Assembly (NCBI GenBank): GCA_030323885.1 | Contig: CM059192.1 | Span: forward strand, 64,659,593-64,723,592 | DNA length: 64,000 bases | Source of the DNA: Branchipolynoe longqiensis | Taxonomy: Eukaryota > Annelida > Polychaeta > Phyllodocida > Polynoidae | Reading direction: 5' to 3' | In this document: positions 32,270 to 44,255 of the stretch, piece after piece | Numbering within the stretch: position 1 is the first letter of the stretch | Layout of the letters: each line of letters starts with the position of its first letter | Notes under the pieces: generated by a model | Databases searched by the model: none | Told to the model about the DNA's origin: nothing | What the model saw: the letters and a program-made list of their open reading frames with translations, nothing else | Translations under genes and position numbers: made by a program

Positions 32270-34200
32270 TTCTGTACAAACATGCCTAATACAGGGCTTT
32301 AACCACACCGCATACCCGCATTGAGTGTAACTACGCCTAATGCAGGGCTTTAACCACACCGCATACCCGCATTGAGTGTAACTATGCCTAATGCAGGGCT
32401 CTAACCACACCGCATACCCGCATTGAGTGTAACTACGCCTAATGCAGGGCTCTAACCACACCGCATACCCGCATTGAGTGTAACTACGCCTAATGCAGGG
32501 CTTTAACCACACCGCATACCCGCATTGAGTGTAAATATGCCTAATGCAGGGCTCTAACCACACCGCATACCCGCATTGAGTGTAACTACGCCTAATGCAG
32601 GGCTCTAACCACACCGCATACCCACATTCAGTGTAACTACGCCTAATGCAGGGCTTTAACCATACCGCATACCCGCATTGAGTGTAACTACGCCTAATGC
32701 AGGGCTCTAACCACACCGCATACCCGCATTCAGTGTAACTACGCCTAATGCAGGGCTCTAACCACACCGCATACCCACATTCAGTGTAACTATGCCTAAT
32801 GCAGGGCTTTAACCACCCCACAATCCCGCATTCAGTGTAACTGTGCCTAATGTAGGGCTCTAACCACACAGCATACCCGCATTCAGTGACTACGCCCAAT
32901 GCAGGGATCTAACCACACCGCATACAGTGTAACTACGCCTAATGCAGGGCTCTAACCACACCACATACCCGCATTCAGTGTAACTATAACTAATGCAGGG
33001 CTGTAATCACACAGCATACCCGCATTCAGTGTAACTACGCCTAATGAATGGCTCTAACCACACCGCATACCCGCATTCAGTGTAACTACACCTAATGCAG
33101 GGCTCTAACCACACCGCATACCCGCATTCAGTGTAACTATGCCTAATGAATGGCTCTAACCACACCGCATAACCGCATTCAGTGTAACTACACCTAATGC
33201 AGGGCTCTAACCACACCGCATACCCACATTCAGTGTAACTACGCCTAATGCAGGGCTTTAACCACACCGCAATCCCGCATTCAGAGTAACTATGCCTAAT
33301 GCAGGGCTTTAACCACACAGGATACCCGCATTCAGTGTAACTACGCCTAATGCAGGGCCTTAACCACACCGCAATCCCAGATTGAGTGTAACTGTGCCTA
33401 ATGCAGGGCTCTAACCACACCGCATACCCACATTCAGTGTAACTACGCCTAATGCAGGGCTTTAACCACACCACAATCCCGCATTCAGTGTAACTACGCC
33501 TAATGCAGGGCTCTAACCACACCACATACCCGCATTCTGTGTAACTATGCCTAATGCAGGGCTTTAACCACACCGCATACCCACATTCAGTGTAACTATG
33601 ACTAATGCAGGGCTCTAACCACACCGCATACCCACATTCTGTGTAACTACGCCTAATGCAGGGCTCTAACCACACTGCATACCCGCATTCTGTGTAAATA
33701 TGCCTAATGAATGGCTCTAACCACACCACATACCCGCATTTTGTGTAACTACGCCTAATGCAGGGCTCTAACCACACTGCATACCCGCATTCAGTGTAAC
33801 TATGCCTAATGCAGGGCTCTAACCACACAGCATACCCGCATTCTGTGTAAATATGCCTAATGAATGGCTCTAACCACACCACATACCCACATTCTGTGTA
33901 ACTACGCCTAATGCAGGGCTCTAACCACACCGCATACCCGCATTCAGTGTAACTATGCTTAATGCAGGGCTCTAAGCACACCACATACCCACATTCAGTG
34001 TAACTACGACTAATGCAGGGCTCTACCCACACTGCATACCCACATTCAGTGTAACTACGCCTAATGCAGGGCTCTAACCACAGCACATACCCACATTCAG
34101 TGTAACTACGACTAATGCAGGGCTCTACCCACACTGCATACCCGCATTCTGTGTAAATATGCCTAATGAATGGCTCTAACCACACCACCAGTAACATTCA
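32270..34200. repeat. 51-bp satellite
   Basis: About 38 units containing CCACACCGCATACCCGCATT, CAGTGTAACTACGCCTAATG and CAGGGCTCTAA. The 51-bp unit equals 17 codons, so minus-strand frames of 216 and 396 codons stay open (CGYAVWLEPCIRRSYTE-type repeats). Variant positions include TGAATGGCTC for TGCAGGGCTC. There is no start context or splice signal to support translation. Confidence 0.95.
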
Positions 34201-34271
34201 GCATTAATAACCTAACGTAGAGCTCTAACCACACCACTACCCCCATTAGAGTGTAAATAATCTAATACAGG

Positions 34272-34862
34272 TGTACAAATATACGGTCTTTCTGTCGGGG
34301 TAGACAAGCTTGGAATCATATTAATATCTCGGGCGACGGAGTTGGGGGACCATTGTTATGTAATAGCAACACAATGTGTGCCCACTCGCTGTGTGACATA
34401 TAAGTAACTATGTGGAAATGCTATGACGCGCAGTGACTGGGATTGAGATATGATGTCCAGATATGAAGATGCTGTTACTAATTATAGAAATGTTCCCTCC
34501 ATGCGCCATGAAGAGTGCAAGTGGAGCGGGAACACATATTAATGTTTATTGTAACTGTATGGCATCTACTTGTTACCATGGGACCACTGGGTAAGCACAG
34601 CCAGCCATTCTGCATACATTATGGACACCACCTGCACTGGGGTTGAGTGACAGGTGCCCCTCTTGGGGGCCGCCCCTCCCAGGCTGCAGAGGGTGTCTGA
34701 TTGGCTGGCTGTGAGCCCAGTCACCTTATACTCCTTGCACTTGAGGCAGACACACTCACTCTAGAAATACCAAAAAGAAGCAGTTCACCACTGAGCTGTG
34801 TGTAACACCCATGGGACTTAGGTTCAATGGGCTGTAGGAACTGATGAGACTGAACAAGCCAA
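34272..34862 (+). mobile_element. Solo LTR, family L, copy 2
   Basis: It begins TGTACAAATATACGG and shares the blocks described for 13704-14408. The 3' end is cut at about 34862, where SINE B begins. Confidence 0.75.
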
Positions 34863-35155
34863 TATTTTTTTGGTCCATTAGTTGTTTAAGCAGGGGAAAT
34901 TTCAGTCATAGACGACTGGTCTTCCTCATTCCCCGAGCCTACACTTTTACCGACCCAAGGGATTTTTAACCTCCCACACCACATAGACATGGTATGAGAG
35001 CAACCGGCCTTTGATGACGCTGTAAGTTATACACAGCGGTGGAAATCCAAATTGGCAGAGCTGGGGGCACGGGGAATCGAACCGCCGACCCTCAGATTAG
35101 GAGTCTGACCTAGAAAAAAGTCAGACACTCTAACCACGCCACCACAGAGAACGCC
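34863..35155 (-). mobile_element. SINE B copy
   Basis: Near-identical to 8035-8268 from CCCGAGCCTACACTTTTACC to the tRNA-like head GACACTCTAACCACGCCACC. Confidence 0.85.
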
Positions 35156-35180
35156 ACTATATATATATGAATTTGCCTAG

Positions 35181-35810
35181 CATCAGACAGAGTGTCTGGG
35201 GTTCCTGCTCTAGAGTAGGTGTGTCTCACTCAAGAGCCAGGAGTAGAGTGATCTCCCTTCAGTGTGTCTGAAGCAGAGTCTTGAATAAATAATGAATCTC
35301 AGAATGAGGCTAGTGTGGTCAGAGGGCCAAGGTAGGTGTAGGTGACTGGGCAGTCCCACAGTTAGCCAATTAGGCACCCCCACAGCCGGGGTGGGAGCCA
35401 CCCCCCAGTGGTGGTGGCTGTCACTCAACTCAGCTGCAGTTGGTGCCCTGGGTGCATGTGCAAATGAGGCTGTGGTGGGCCCACCCCGTGGTCATGGGTG
35501 GACAGGTAGTTGCAAACAGTTACAATAGATCTCTGTTAATATGACCCTTTCTCCAATTGCACTGCACTCCTTATGGATGCATAGAGAAACATGTCAATAA
35601 TCATGTACTGTCTTCTTATATAGAAACATCTCTTCAGTAATCTCAGGCATCATATATAACATATATTTCACATCACTTATTATCATGTACAATGGGAGTG
35701 GGATGCCATCACTTTTAGTTTACATAACGTTGTCCCCACTCCGTCGTCCAAGAATAATAATGGTGTCTGCCAATATATAATTCTTAACCGAAAATCCGTA
35801 TATTTTTACA
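35181..35810 (-). mobile_element. Solo LTR, family L, copy 3
   Basis: Reverse orientation. It shares ATATACGGATTTTCGGTT, ACGGAGTGGGGACA and AGAGTGTCTGG-type blocks with 40881-41745. The 3' end is missing. Confidence 0.7.
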
Positions 35811-35966
35811 CCATGGTCGCCCGATTTAGAGAGGTTTGACTGTACTTGCATTTCCCCCTGATACAACATCCTGGTGACCATGGCAACAGAATGCCGGATC
35901 CGCTGCATCAGACCCATCATCAGACAAAAAGTACCAACAACTACCACACAACACACTACCTTCGTC

Positions 35967-36022
35967 CTGATATGACCTTAGATGTTGCCAGGAAGTAAAA
36001 CTCCAACAAAAAACCAACCAGG
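35967..36022 (+). mobile_element. SINE A tail fragment
   Basis: TATGACCTTAGATGTTGCCAG followed by GAAGTAAAACTCCAAC. Confidence 0.8.
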
Positions 36023-36058
36023 AAATCTCAAATATACCTTTTCCACCACAAAGAACTT

Positions 36059-36391
36059 TTTGTTTGTTTGTTTTACGTCCTAGCAACATCTAAGGTCATA
36101 TCAGGACGGGTACCGACTTGTGACAGTGCGCACTCATGGCGACTTTATAGTGCTGTCCCACTGGGAAACTAGGCCGCCAGCACCATGACCTGGTATCCCA
36201 CTCAGTCACATTATCCTGACACTGAGCACACCAGTCCTTGCCCTATCCTAATAATGCCGAGCGCCTGGCTAGGAAGCGACAAGTATCAATTTTAAAGTCA
36301 TTGGTTTGACTCGACCGGGACTCAAACCCACGACCCCACGATCTACCAGCACGGGAGACGGACGCTCTAACTCATTCGGCCATCCCACATT
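36059..36391 (-). mobile_element. SINE A copy
   Basis: Full copy, tail TTGTTTTACGTCCTAGCAAC at left, head GACCCCACGATCTACCAGCA at right. It is very close to 19977-20318 and so of the same young subfamily. Confidence 0.92.
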
Positions 36392-36591
36392 AGTTCCTGG
36401 CACCACCACCCACATTAGTTCCTGGCACTGCCATTAGAGGGCAGGTTGTCGATAGAAATCTTTTCTACGAAGCCTTTTCTACAAAGCATGCTGCATGGTC
36501 AGTTTCTACTCAATTAGAGAACCGCAAACCAGGCTCTTAGAACTGTAAATAGGAGAAAAGTGCTTTCAGTGAATAAAATGCAAAACAGATG
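36392..36591. other. Unassigned spacer
   Basis: A CACATTAGTTCCTGGCAC duplication is present; nothing else is recognised. Confidence 0.4.
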
Positions 36592-37172
36592 TGGGTCGTT
36601 CTCGGAAATGTGTGCAAATTTTGTGACACGGAAACCAAAATATTAGGAGAAAAGATTCCAAGTAATAGCAGAATCCATATTCGTATGAAGGTTTATATGT
36701 TGTGCATATATGTCAGAGTTGAAATTTAGTTTTTTTCACTTTTTGATCTCACACAAATTGAGAAAGCCGTTAAAATTAATCATGCAACATCCATCCATAA
36801 CATCATTTTAACACACATCGAAAACATCATTTTAGTACACGCAACACAAATTGTATTGATTAGAGTTGAGCAAACAAGATTGTGTCTTACAAGAAAAAAG
36901 TTGAAAAAAACATTAGGGTAGATGCATGGTGTCAATATGAAAACTTTTATATTTTCACTTTAGCACAAAATCATATAAGCATAATTTGGATACATTTTGT
37001 GGGATAGATTAAATACATGTAGTATTACTAACATACTTAATACACAGAGTCAACAATAACTATCTGACTTACTTACCCCACCCCCCCTCCCCACCCCCAA
37101 AAGAAGGCAAAATCATTAACAATGTAACGTGGAAACCAAATATGTGGTACACAGTTTCTGAGAACCAACCCA
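36592..37172. mobile_element. Foldback family G, complete copy
   Basis: The ends GTGGGTCGTTCTCGGAAATG and, inverted, TGGGTTGGTTCTCAGAAAC pair as terminal repeats. The interior is AT-rich and shares CACAAAATCATATAAGC (inverted) with the copies at 16803 and 60473. No transposase is present. Confidence 0.72.
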
Positions 37173-37534
37173 TATACAGGGATGATCGTGGTGCTGGAGG
37201 AAAAAAGTGGAAATCGATGGTGAGGTGGGCCATAGTAGTACAGTCCCATTAATAACAAGCAGAATGCTCTCCAGGCAGACCCTGTAATGATTGGTCATAG
37301 GTATTGTGCAAAACATATGCTTGGAGAGTACTGCATGAAATGTACCCCTATCATTCTTATTTCTCCGCAAATTTACACCTATATCAGCAATGCCCCCAGG
37401 CTGTGAAAAAAACCCAGGAAATCCGCTTAAAACGGAAAAATATCATCCCTGCATCTATTACCACTTACCTGAACCAAGAGGGATGCACACCGGCTGTTAC
37501 TTATGTTTATCAGAGCCAATGATGAAAATTACAT
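37173..37534. other. Unassigned spacer
   Basis: Short open frames only, none with recognisable motifs. Confidence 0.4.
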
Positions 37535-37725
37535 AGTGATAGACCACACCGCCAGATTAACCACACAGGGGGATGTTACACTGCTAAAAGTTCCTATACC
37601 ACTCACAAATACACCGCTGAGACAATCTACAAAGGCAGCAAACTATGGAATGAACTCCTGAGTCAGAATTGGACACGCACAAACAAAAGGAGAATTCAAG
37701 AAGCTGAGAAGAATTCACCAAGCCA
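37535..37725 (+). mobile_element. LINE ORF2 C-terminal fragment
   Basis: In one frame the plus strand reads VTLLKVPIPLTNT and in the next YKGSKLWNELL, the usual end of Jockey/CR1-type ORF2 proteins (VP-x-x-RT then Y-x-G-x-x-LWN-x-L). A frameshift separates the two pieces. Confidence 0.65.
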
Positions 37726-37811
37726 ATCAGGCACTTCTACAGGCCTAGTGATGAGGTTCACCATAGTCCATTATCTACCTATTATAAGCACCTATCCCTC
37801 CCCACACACAC

Positions 37812-38274
37812 CGGCCGTAATCGATTAACACGACCCGGGTGACTCTGGTCACCCGAGTCATCAGAATTTCAAATCGAACACCGCGAGTGGAGTCGAGAAA
37901 TACACGTACTGTATGCAAAACTACCTGACCCCAGTAACCCACCTCTTGGCTGGGGTTTGCAAGGAGCGATGACATCACATTTGCGCTGGTACTGTCCTGC
38001 AGGATAACAGCCACCGGTACCAGTCATACATCTTTTTTTTTGTAATAACATAGATTAATGAAATGGAAATATCACTAATCTATGCCATCATAAAACTAGT
38101 TAAATCATATTTTGCTGTAATTATATCACCTACTAAAAAAACAAATAAAAGGGCCACCATTTTTGTCACCCGAGCGTGGAGAAGCTTATTCGATTATTCG
38201 ACCACAGTCTGCAGGATGTGCGCATGCGCCAAAAAGTGGCTCGGGTGACCAGAGTCGATTAATCGATTACGCCC
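37812..38274. mobile_element. Foldback family H, complete copy
   Basis: The left end GGCCGTAATCGATTAACACG and inverted right end GGGCGTAATCGATTAATCG form terminal repeats, continuing into GGGTGAC. The interior has TAGATTAATGAAATGGAAAT and CATATTTTGCTGTAATTA, shared with 54300-54598. Confidence 0.78.
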
Positions 38275-38737
38275 AACATGATCATTCCATACTTGTGCTC
38301 ACCCTTAACGCCCCCCACCAACTTTCAAATTGTCTGTCTATTAACATCAGGAAATGCCCTATCTAGCCTGTATATCAGTCTAGAGGTATTGCTATAAACA
38401 TAGACACCACACACTATAGTACCAGACAGAAATTTACAATCCTATATAGTTTATCCCATCATTACTATCAACCAACTTAACCAGAACTACATCATGTACG
38501 ATGTAGTCAAAAACACAACCCACATATATGCACAACCATGCACCTAACAACACTCCATCTAACAGAATAAACAAACCATTCAACTAACACTGCATCTCAA
38601 AAACCTATTCAACAATCCACACTGCAGGTATGTAAATATGTGAAGGGCAGCCACACACCTAGCCACTCAGTAACTAGAGGTGAGTAGAAATACACTGTCA
38701 CATTTTGTGAAATGGACTGACATACACAAAGGAAAGT
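38275..38737. other. Unassigned spacer
   Basis: AT-rich, no coding signal. Confidence 0.4.
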
Positions 38738-38881
38738 TTGTTTTAGTTAATGTTGCTTCTAGAGCACATTGATCTTTATCATCGGCTATTGGACGTCAAA
38801 CATATGGTCATTCTGATACATTTCTTTGGAGGAAGCCCACTGCCGCCACATACGCTACTCTTTCTGATAAGCAGCAAGGAC
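38738..38881 (-). mobile_element. SINE D fragment
   Basis: It holds GTTGCTTCTAGAGCACATTG through CTTTCTGATAAGCAGCAAGG and is cut off where the 29/32-bp satellite starts. Confidence 0.8.
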
Positions 38882-40785
38882 CGACACATACTGTCACATG
38901 TTGTGGTATGGAGAAGCACACTGTCATATGTTATGGACAGACATATACTGTCAAATGCTGTGGAATGGACAGACACATACTGTCAAATGCTGTGGAATGG
39001 ACAGACACATATTGTTGCATGCTGTGGAATGGACAGGCAGATACTGCCACATGCTGTTGTGCGGACAGACACATGATGTCAAATGTGTGGAATGGACAGG
39101 CACATACAGTCACATGTTGTGGCATGGACAGACACATACTGTCACATGTTGTGGTATGGACAGGCACATACTGTGCTGTATGGACAGACACACACTGTCA
39201 CATGTTGTTGTATGGACAGACACATACTGTCAAATGTTGTGGAGTGGACAGACACATACTGTCACATGTTGTTGTATGGACAGACACATACTGTCACATG
39301 TTGTTGTATGGACAGCCACATACTGTCATATGCTGTTGTATGGAGAGGTATATACTTTCACATGTTGTCATATGGACAGCCACATACTGTCACATGCTGT
39401 ATGGACAGCTACATACTGTCACATGTTGTTGTATGGACAGCCACATACTGTCACATGTTGTTGTATGGACAGCTACATACTGTCACATGTTGTATGGACA
39501 GCTACATACTGTCACATGTTGTTGTATGGACAGGCACATACTGTCACATGTTGTTATATGGACAGCCACATACTGTCACATGTTGTATGGACAGCCACAT
39601 ACTGTCACATGTTGTTATACAGACAGGCACATACTGTCACATGTTGTTATATGGACAGGCACATACTGTCACATGTTGTATGGACAGGCACACACTGTCA
39701 CATGTTGTTGTATGGACAGCCACATACTGTCACAGGTTGTATGGACAGCCACATACTGTCACATGTTGTTGTATGGACAGCCACATACTGTCACATGTTG
39801 TATGGACAGCCACATACTGTCACATGTTTTATGGACAGCCACATACTGTCACATGTTCTATGGACAGCGACATACTGTCAGATGTTGTATGGACAGCCAC
39901 ATACTGTCACATGTTGTATGGACAGCCACACACTGTCACATGTTATATGGACAGCCACATACTGTCACATGTTGTATGGACAGCCACATACAGTCACATG
40001 TTGTATGGACAGCCACATACTGTCACATGTTGTATGGACAGCCACATACTGTCACATGTTGTTGTACGGACATGCACATACTGTCACATGGTGTTGTATG
40101 GACAGGCACATACTGTCACATGTTGTATGGACAGCCACATACTGTCACATGTTGTTATACAGAAAGACACATACTGTCACATGTTGTTATATGGACAGGC
40201 ACATACTGTCACATGTTGTTGTATGGACAGCCACATACTGTCACATGTTGTATGGACAGCCACATACTGTCACATGTTGTATGGACAGCCACATACTGTC
40301 ACATGTTGTTGTATGGACAGGCACATACTGCCACATGTTGTATGGACAGCCACATGCTGTCAGATGTTGTTATATGGACAGCCACATACTGTCACATGTT
40401 GTTGTATGGACAGGCACATACTGTCACATGTTGTTGTATGGACAGGCACATACTGCCACATGTTGTATGGAGAGCCACATACTGTCACATGTTGTTATAT
40501 GGACATCTACATACTGTCTCATGTTGTTGTATGGACAGCCACATACTGTCGCATGTTGTTGTATGGACATCCACATACTGGCACATGTTGTATGGACAGC
40601 CGCATACTGTGACATGTTGTATGGACAGCCACATACTGTCACATGTTGTTGTATGGACAGCCACATACTGTCACATTTTGTTATATGGACAGCCACATAC
40701 TGTCACATGCTGTTATATGGACAGCCACATACTGTCACATGTGGTTATATGGACAGACCCATGCTGTTGCATGGCCACACATCCT
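38882..40785. repeat. 29/32-bp satellite
   Basis: About 60 units of ACAGCCACATACTGTCACAT plus GTTGTATGG (29 bp) or GTTGTTGTATGG (32 bp). Both lengths equal 2 modulo 3 and the unit lacks stops, so all three plus-strand frames stay open for 509-633 codons. This is satellite DNA. Confidence 0.95.
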
Positions 40786-40835
40786 GACTATGCATTGGCT
40801 GGTGATTAGAGAAACAGTAATTAAGTAGACACACA

Positions 40836-40880
40836 GGATGGCTGAATGAGCTGAGCGCCCGCTTCCTATGTGGCAGGTCA
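40836..40880 (+). mobile_element. SINE A head fragment
   Basis: GGATGGCTGAATGAGCTGAG through GTGGCAGGTCATGG matches the tRNA-like head of SINE A; family L LTR follows at once. Confidence 0.6.
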
Positions 40881-41745
40881 TGGAAAATATACGGATTTTC
40901 GGTTCGGAATTATATATTGGCAGAGAGCATTTACTATCCTCGGGCGACGGAGTGGGGACACAGGTTATGTAATAGAAAAGCCATGGGTGTCCCACTCGCT
41001 GTGTGACATATTTAAGCTATGTGAGATATATGTTAGTACACCACACCCGAGATTGTGAGGGGATGTTCCTATATAAGAGACAGTTAAGGTTTGGTGAAAT
41101 GTCCCTCTATGCACCCATAAAGAGTGCAAGTGGAGGAAAAGGACATTTTTAGGACATATATATTTTATTGTAACTGTTTGCAACTACCTGTTACCGCGGG
41201 GTCGATGGGCCAGCACACCAGTCATATTGCATTTATTATGGACACCACCTGCAGCTGGGTTGGGTGACCGCTGCCCATGGGGGGGGGGGGGGGGTCACCT
41301 CCCAGGCTGTGCAGGGTGCCTGATTGGCTGGCTGTGGGAAGCCCAGTCCCCTGCACCCCCATGCCGCCTGACCACACTAGCCTCACTTTGATATTGATTA
41401 TTCTGGACACTGCTCCAGACACACTGGGCAGATCACTCTACTCCTGGCTCTTGAGTGAGACACACCTACCCTAGAGCAGGAACCCAGACACTCTGTCTGA
41501 TGCTACCACCTTTCCTATATCAAAACTGAGCCGTGTGCAACAACCAGGGGACTCCAGTTCAATGGGCTGTAGGCACTGATTTATAGATAGACTACAGAGG
41601 TAATGAGGCTCTGTGTGGACAGAAGGTAAGGGGTCAGAGTGATAGGTCACTAGCAGGTTAACAGGAGCTGATGCCAATAAAGCGCAACTTCTTCACTGTC
41701 AATCTTGTGTGACTTGTCTTCCCTTCCTTCCTTATGAGTTTGTTT
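40881..41745 (+). mobile_element. Solo LTR, family L, copy 4
   Basis: It shares ATATACGGATTTTCGGTT, GTGCCTGATTGGCTGGCTGT, GGGACTCCAGTTCAATGGGC and GCCAATAAAGCGCAAC near its 3' end with the other copies. It is the longest copy and includes a G run at 41278-41294. Confidence 0.75.
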
Positions 41746-41924
41746 AAGAGAGGCATCAGGTGTGAACAGAATGGGGACAGTTTATGGTTTTATCTGGTGC
41801 TCCGACGGCCGGGCATCCAGTTATATTATAATGGGATTCGAATCACGACCGAGTCCAACCAAATAACTTAACAATCGATACTTGTCGCCACCTAGTCAGG
41901 CATTCAGCATTGTTTGCTTACGTC

Positions 41925-42241
41925 TTTTTACATCCTGGCAACATCTAAGGTCATTGCAGGATGGGTAGCGACTTGTGAGAGTGCACACCCATGGCGACTT
42001 TATAGTGCTGCCCCACTGGGAGATCAAGCTCCCAGTGCCATGACCCATTATCCCACTCAGTCGCATTTTCCTGGTGCTGAGTTAACCAGTCCTTGCCCTA
42101 TCCTAGTAATGCCGAGCGGTAGGCTAGGTAGCGACAAGTATAAATTTTGTACGTCTTTGGTTTGACTCGGCCGAGATTCGAACTCACGACTTTTCGTACG
42201 GGAAGCAAGCACTCATTCTGACTCAGCCAATGCGTCCGGTT
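41925..42241 (-). mobile_element. SINE A copy
   Basis: The tail TTTTTACATCCTGGCAACAT is at left; the head GCCGAGATTCGAACTCACG is at right. Confidence 0.88.
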
Positions 42242-42674
42242 TCAACATTACTATTACTAGTCAGGTAGAAATACAGTTTGAGCCTAAAAAAAATTGCTAG
42301 GAAAGGTTTTTCAACTGTTTCTGATAGCATTGGATGTGAAGAATATCATACGAAAAATCGACCAAAATTTGACTACAGGGAAGTTGTTAAATCCAAGATG
42401 GCATCCAAAATGGTCACCAATACCCTAAAATAGCTATAACTTCCCTACTATTCACCCTAGAATGGTAATTAAGGTGTCTACTTCCAGGTTTTAGGTATAT
42501 TACGATGAGTATCACTGTGTGTATGATGATGACAAGACAAAAGATGTGAAAGATGAAGACCAATTGTCCGTTGTTGAAATTTCCCCTGCTTAATCAACGA
42601 AAGTATTAAACAAACAAAATTGGTCCTGGTTGCTGTAGCCGAATAAATATATGTGTTCACAGTTAAAACCAAAC
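42242..42674. other. Unassigned spacer
   Basis: AT-rich; the CCAAGATGGCATCCAAAATGG stretch looks repeat-derived. GCTTAATCAACGAAAG resembles the left part of SINE B. Confidence 0.4.
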
Positions 42675-42675
42675 G

Positions 42676-42998
42676 TGGTGGCCGAATCGGTAGAGCGCAG
42701 GCTTCCCATGCAGAAGGTTGGGAGTTCGAATCGCAGCCAAGTCAAACCAATGACTTATAAAATTGATACTTGTCGCTACCTGGACTGGTTCTCGGCATTA
42801 TTAGGATAGGACAAGGACTGATTAGCACAGTGTCAGAATAATGTGACTGGGTGGGGTATCGGGTCATGGTGCTGGCGGCCTGCTGTCCCAGTAGGGCAGC
42901 ACTATAAACTTAAAATCGTCATGAATGTGCACTGTCACAAGTCGGTACCTGTCCTGATGACCTTAGGTGTTGCTAGGCCGTAAACCAACAAACAAATC
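42676..42998 (+). mobile_element. SINE A copy with clear tRNA-like head
   Basis: The head GTGGCCGAATCGGTAGAGCG ... GGGAGTTCGAATCGC gives good A- and B-box matches. Body and tail follow to CCGTAAACCAACAAAC. This is the clearest full-length plus-strand copy. Confidence 0.92.
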
Positions 42999-43074
42999 AC
43001 TGCTAAACTGTAGCGGTGTAAATACCTGTATTGATACAAATGTCCACCGCGAGACTTGGCAAGCACACATTATG

Positions 43075-43698
43075 GCCCTGTCACACTATGACGTAACGAC
43101 GTCAACGTAGGGAGAACGTGAAGAACGTTGAACTTCTCGGCGTAGTATGCAAATTTGGGCACAAGATGAACGTGGATGCAGCGTAGTGGACGAGAGCGTA
43201 ACGTCGGTAAAGCGTAGTGATACCGTCATTCAACGAGAGAGGACAACGTCATTACGCTCACGGAACATTATGAACGTTATTCCATCACCAGAAGAACGTT
43301 ACGTGACGTTACATACGTCATGAGACGTTGAACGTACGTTGAACGTATGTTCTCCTGACGTTCTCATTACGCCGCATGGGCATTTCCACCCGGTTTAATG
43401 TGGGTCAACGTAGTTGAACGTAGTGAGCAGCGTTTGCCTAACGTCCGTTTAACGTCATTGACATTCGCTGAACTTGAACAGAATGTATGGCGAACGTAAA
43501 CCCTTACATTCGAGCTACGTCAAAATTTTTGAACATGTCCAAAACCTCGACGTAACTCGACAGAACACGACGTAGCTCGACGTCAGTCTAACGTCATTAT
43601 GATGTCATCATAACGTAATCCAACGTACATCAATGTAATGACGAAAAACCACCACGTTAGGCGCACGTTCGCTCGTTACGTCGTAGTGTGACAGGGGT
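43075..43698. mobile_element. ACGT-dense foldback element
   Basis: The ends CCCTGTCACACTATGACGTA and, inverted, CCCCTGTCACACTACGACGT are terminal inverted repeats of ~24 bp. The 620-bp interior is packed with AACGT, ACGTT and TGAACGT motifs in both orientations. No coding capacity. A related end style occurs in 53850-54062. Confidence 0.8.
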
Positions 43699-43847
43699 AT
43701 AACGATAAGACAATTGTCTACAGGGTGACAGCAAAAACTGGGAACTCCTGATTCGGGAAATTACCACCCTACCCACAGGTGCCCCCCCCCCCCCCCCACT
43801 CAACTCAACTCGAACTAGTCATACCTGCATCACATGTACAATATCTG

Positions 43848-43925
43848 TGATGGCTTATTTACCCTGTCCATAACGAGTAAGTTGCATGGCTGCTTGTTTT
43901 CATTGCTGAACAGCAATAAATATAA
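43848..43925 (+). repeat. Dispersed repeat E copy
   Basis: GTCCATAACGAGTAAGTTGC and CTGCTTGTTTTCATTGCTG resemble 2905-2985. Confidence 0.5.
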
Positions 43926-44255
43926 TAAGATATTGCTAGTCGTGAGGAATGAAACCATGGTGCCGACAGACAACGGCATAACACTATTATTAAATGAATC
44001 AATTTGCTTATAAGAACCGCTAACATGTCTAATTATTATATATATTTGGACTATTGTTGCTCACCTATGTTGTAGAACTTGCCACTGGCATAACACCATT
44101 AGTCAAATATAACAATTAATGCCATCGATCATGGCTGGCAGTTGCCATGTTCAACAAGAGCATAGCACTATTGTTTAAAACATATACATTCCTTTACAAA
44201 ACAACAACAAAAAACACTCAATTAGACAGACAGGTCGTGTGCGTGCTATTTATAA
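43926..44255. other. Unassigned AT-rich spacer
   Basis: Nothing recognised. Confidence 0.4.

Noticed and set aside
32249..34197. 216- and 396-codon repetitive ORFs
   Set aside because: A 51-bp satellite with in-frame length; no upstream promoter or exon signal and no known repeat protein.
38898..40809. ORFs of 629, 633 and 509 codons
   Set aside because: Three overlapping frames of a 29/32-bp satellite cannot all be genes, and none has non-repeat coding sequence.
42676..42745. tRNA gene
   Set aside because: The head has A- and B-box motifs but is joined to the common SINE A body and recurs in many copies; it is a SINE head. The SINE B and C heads are rejected as tRNA genes for the same reason.
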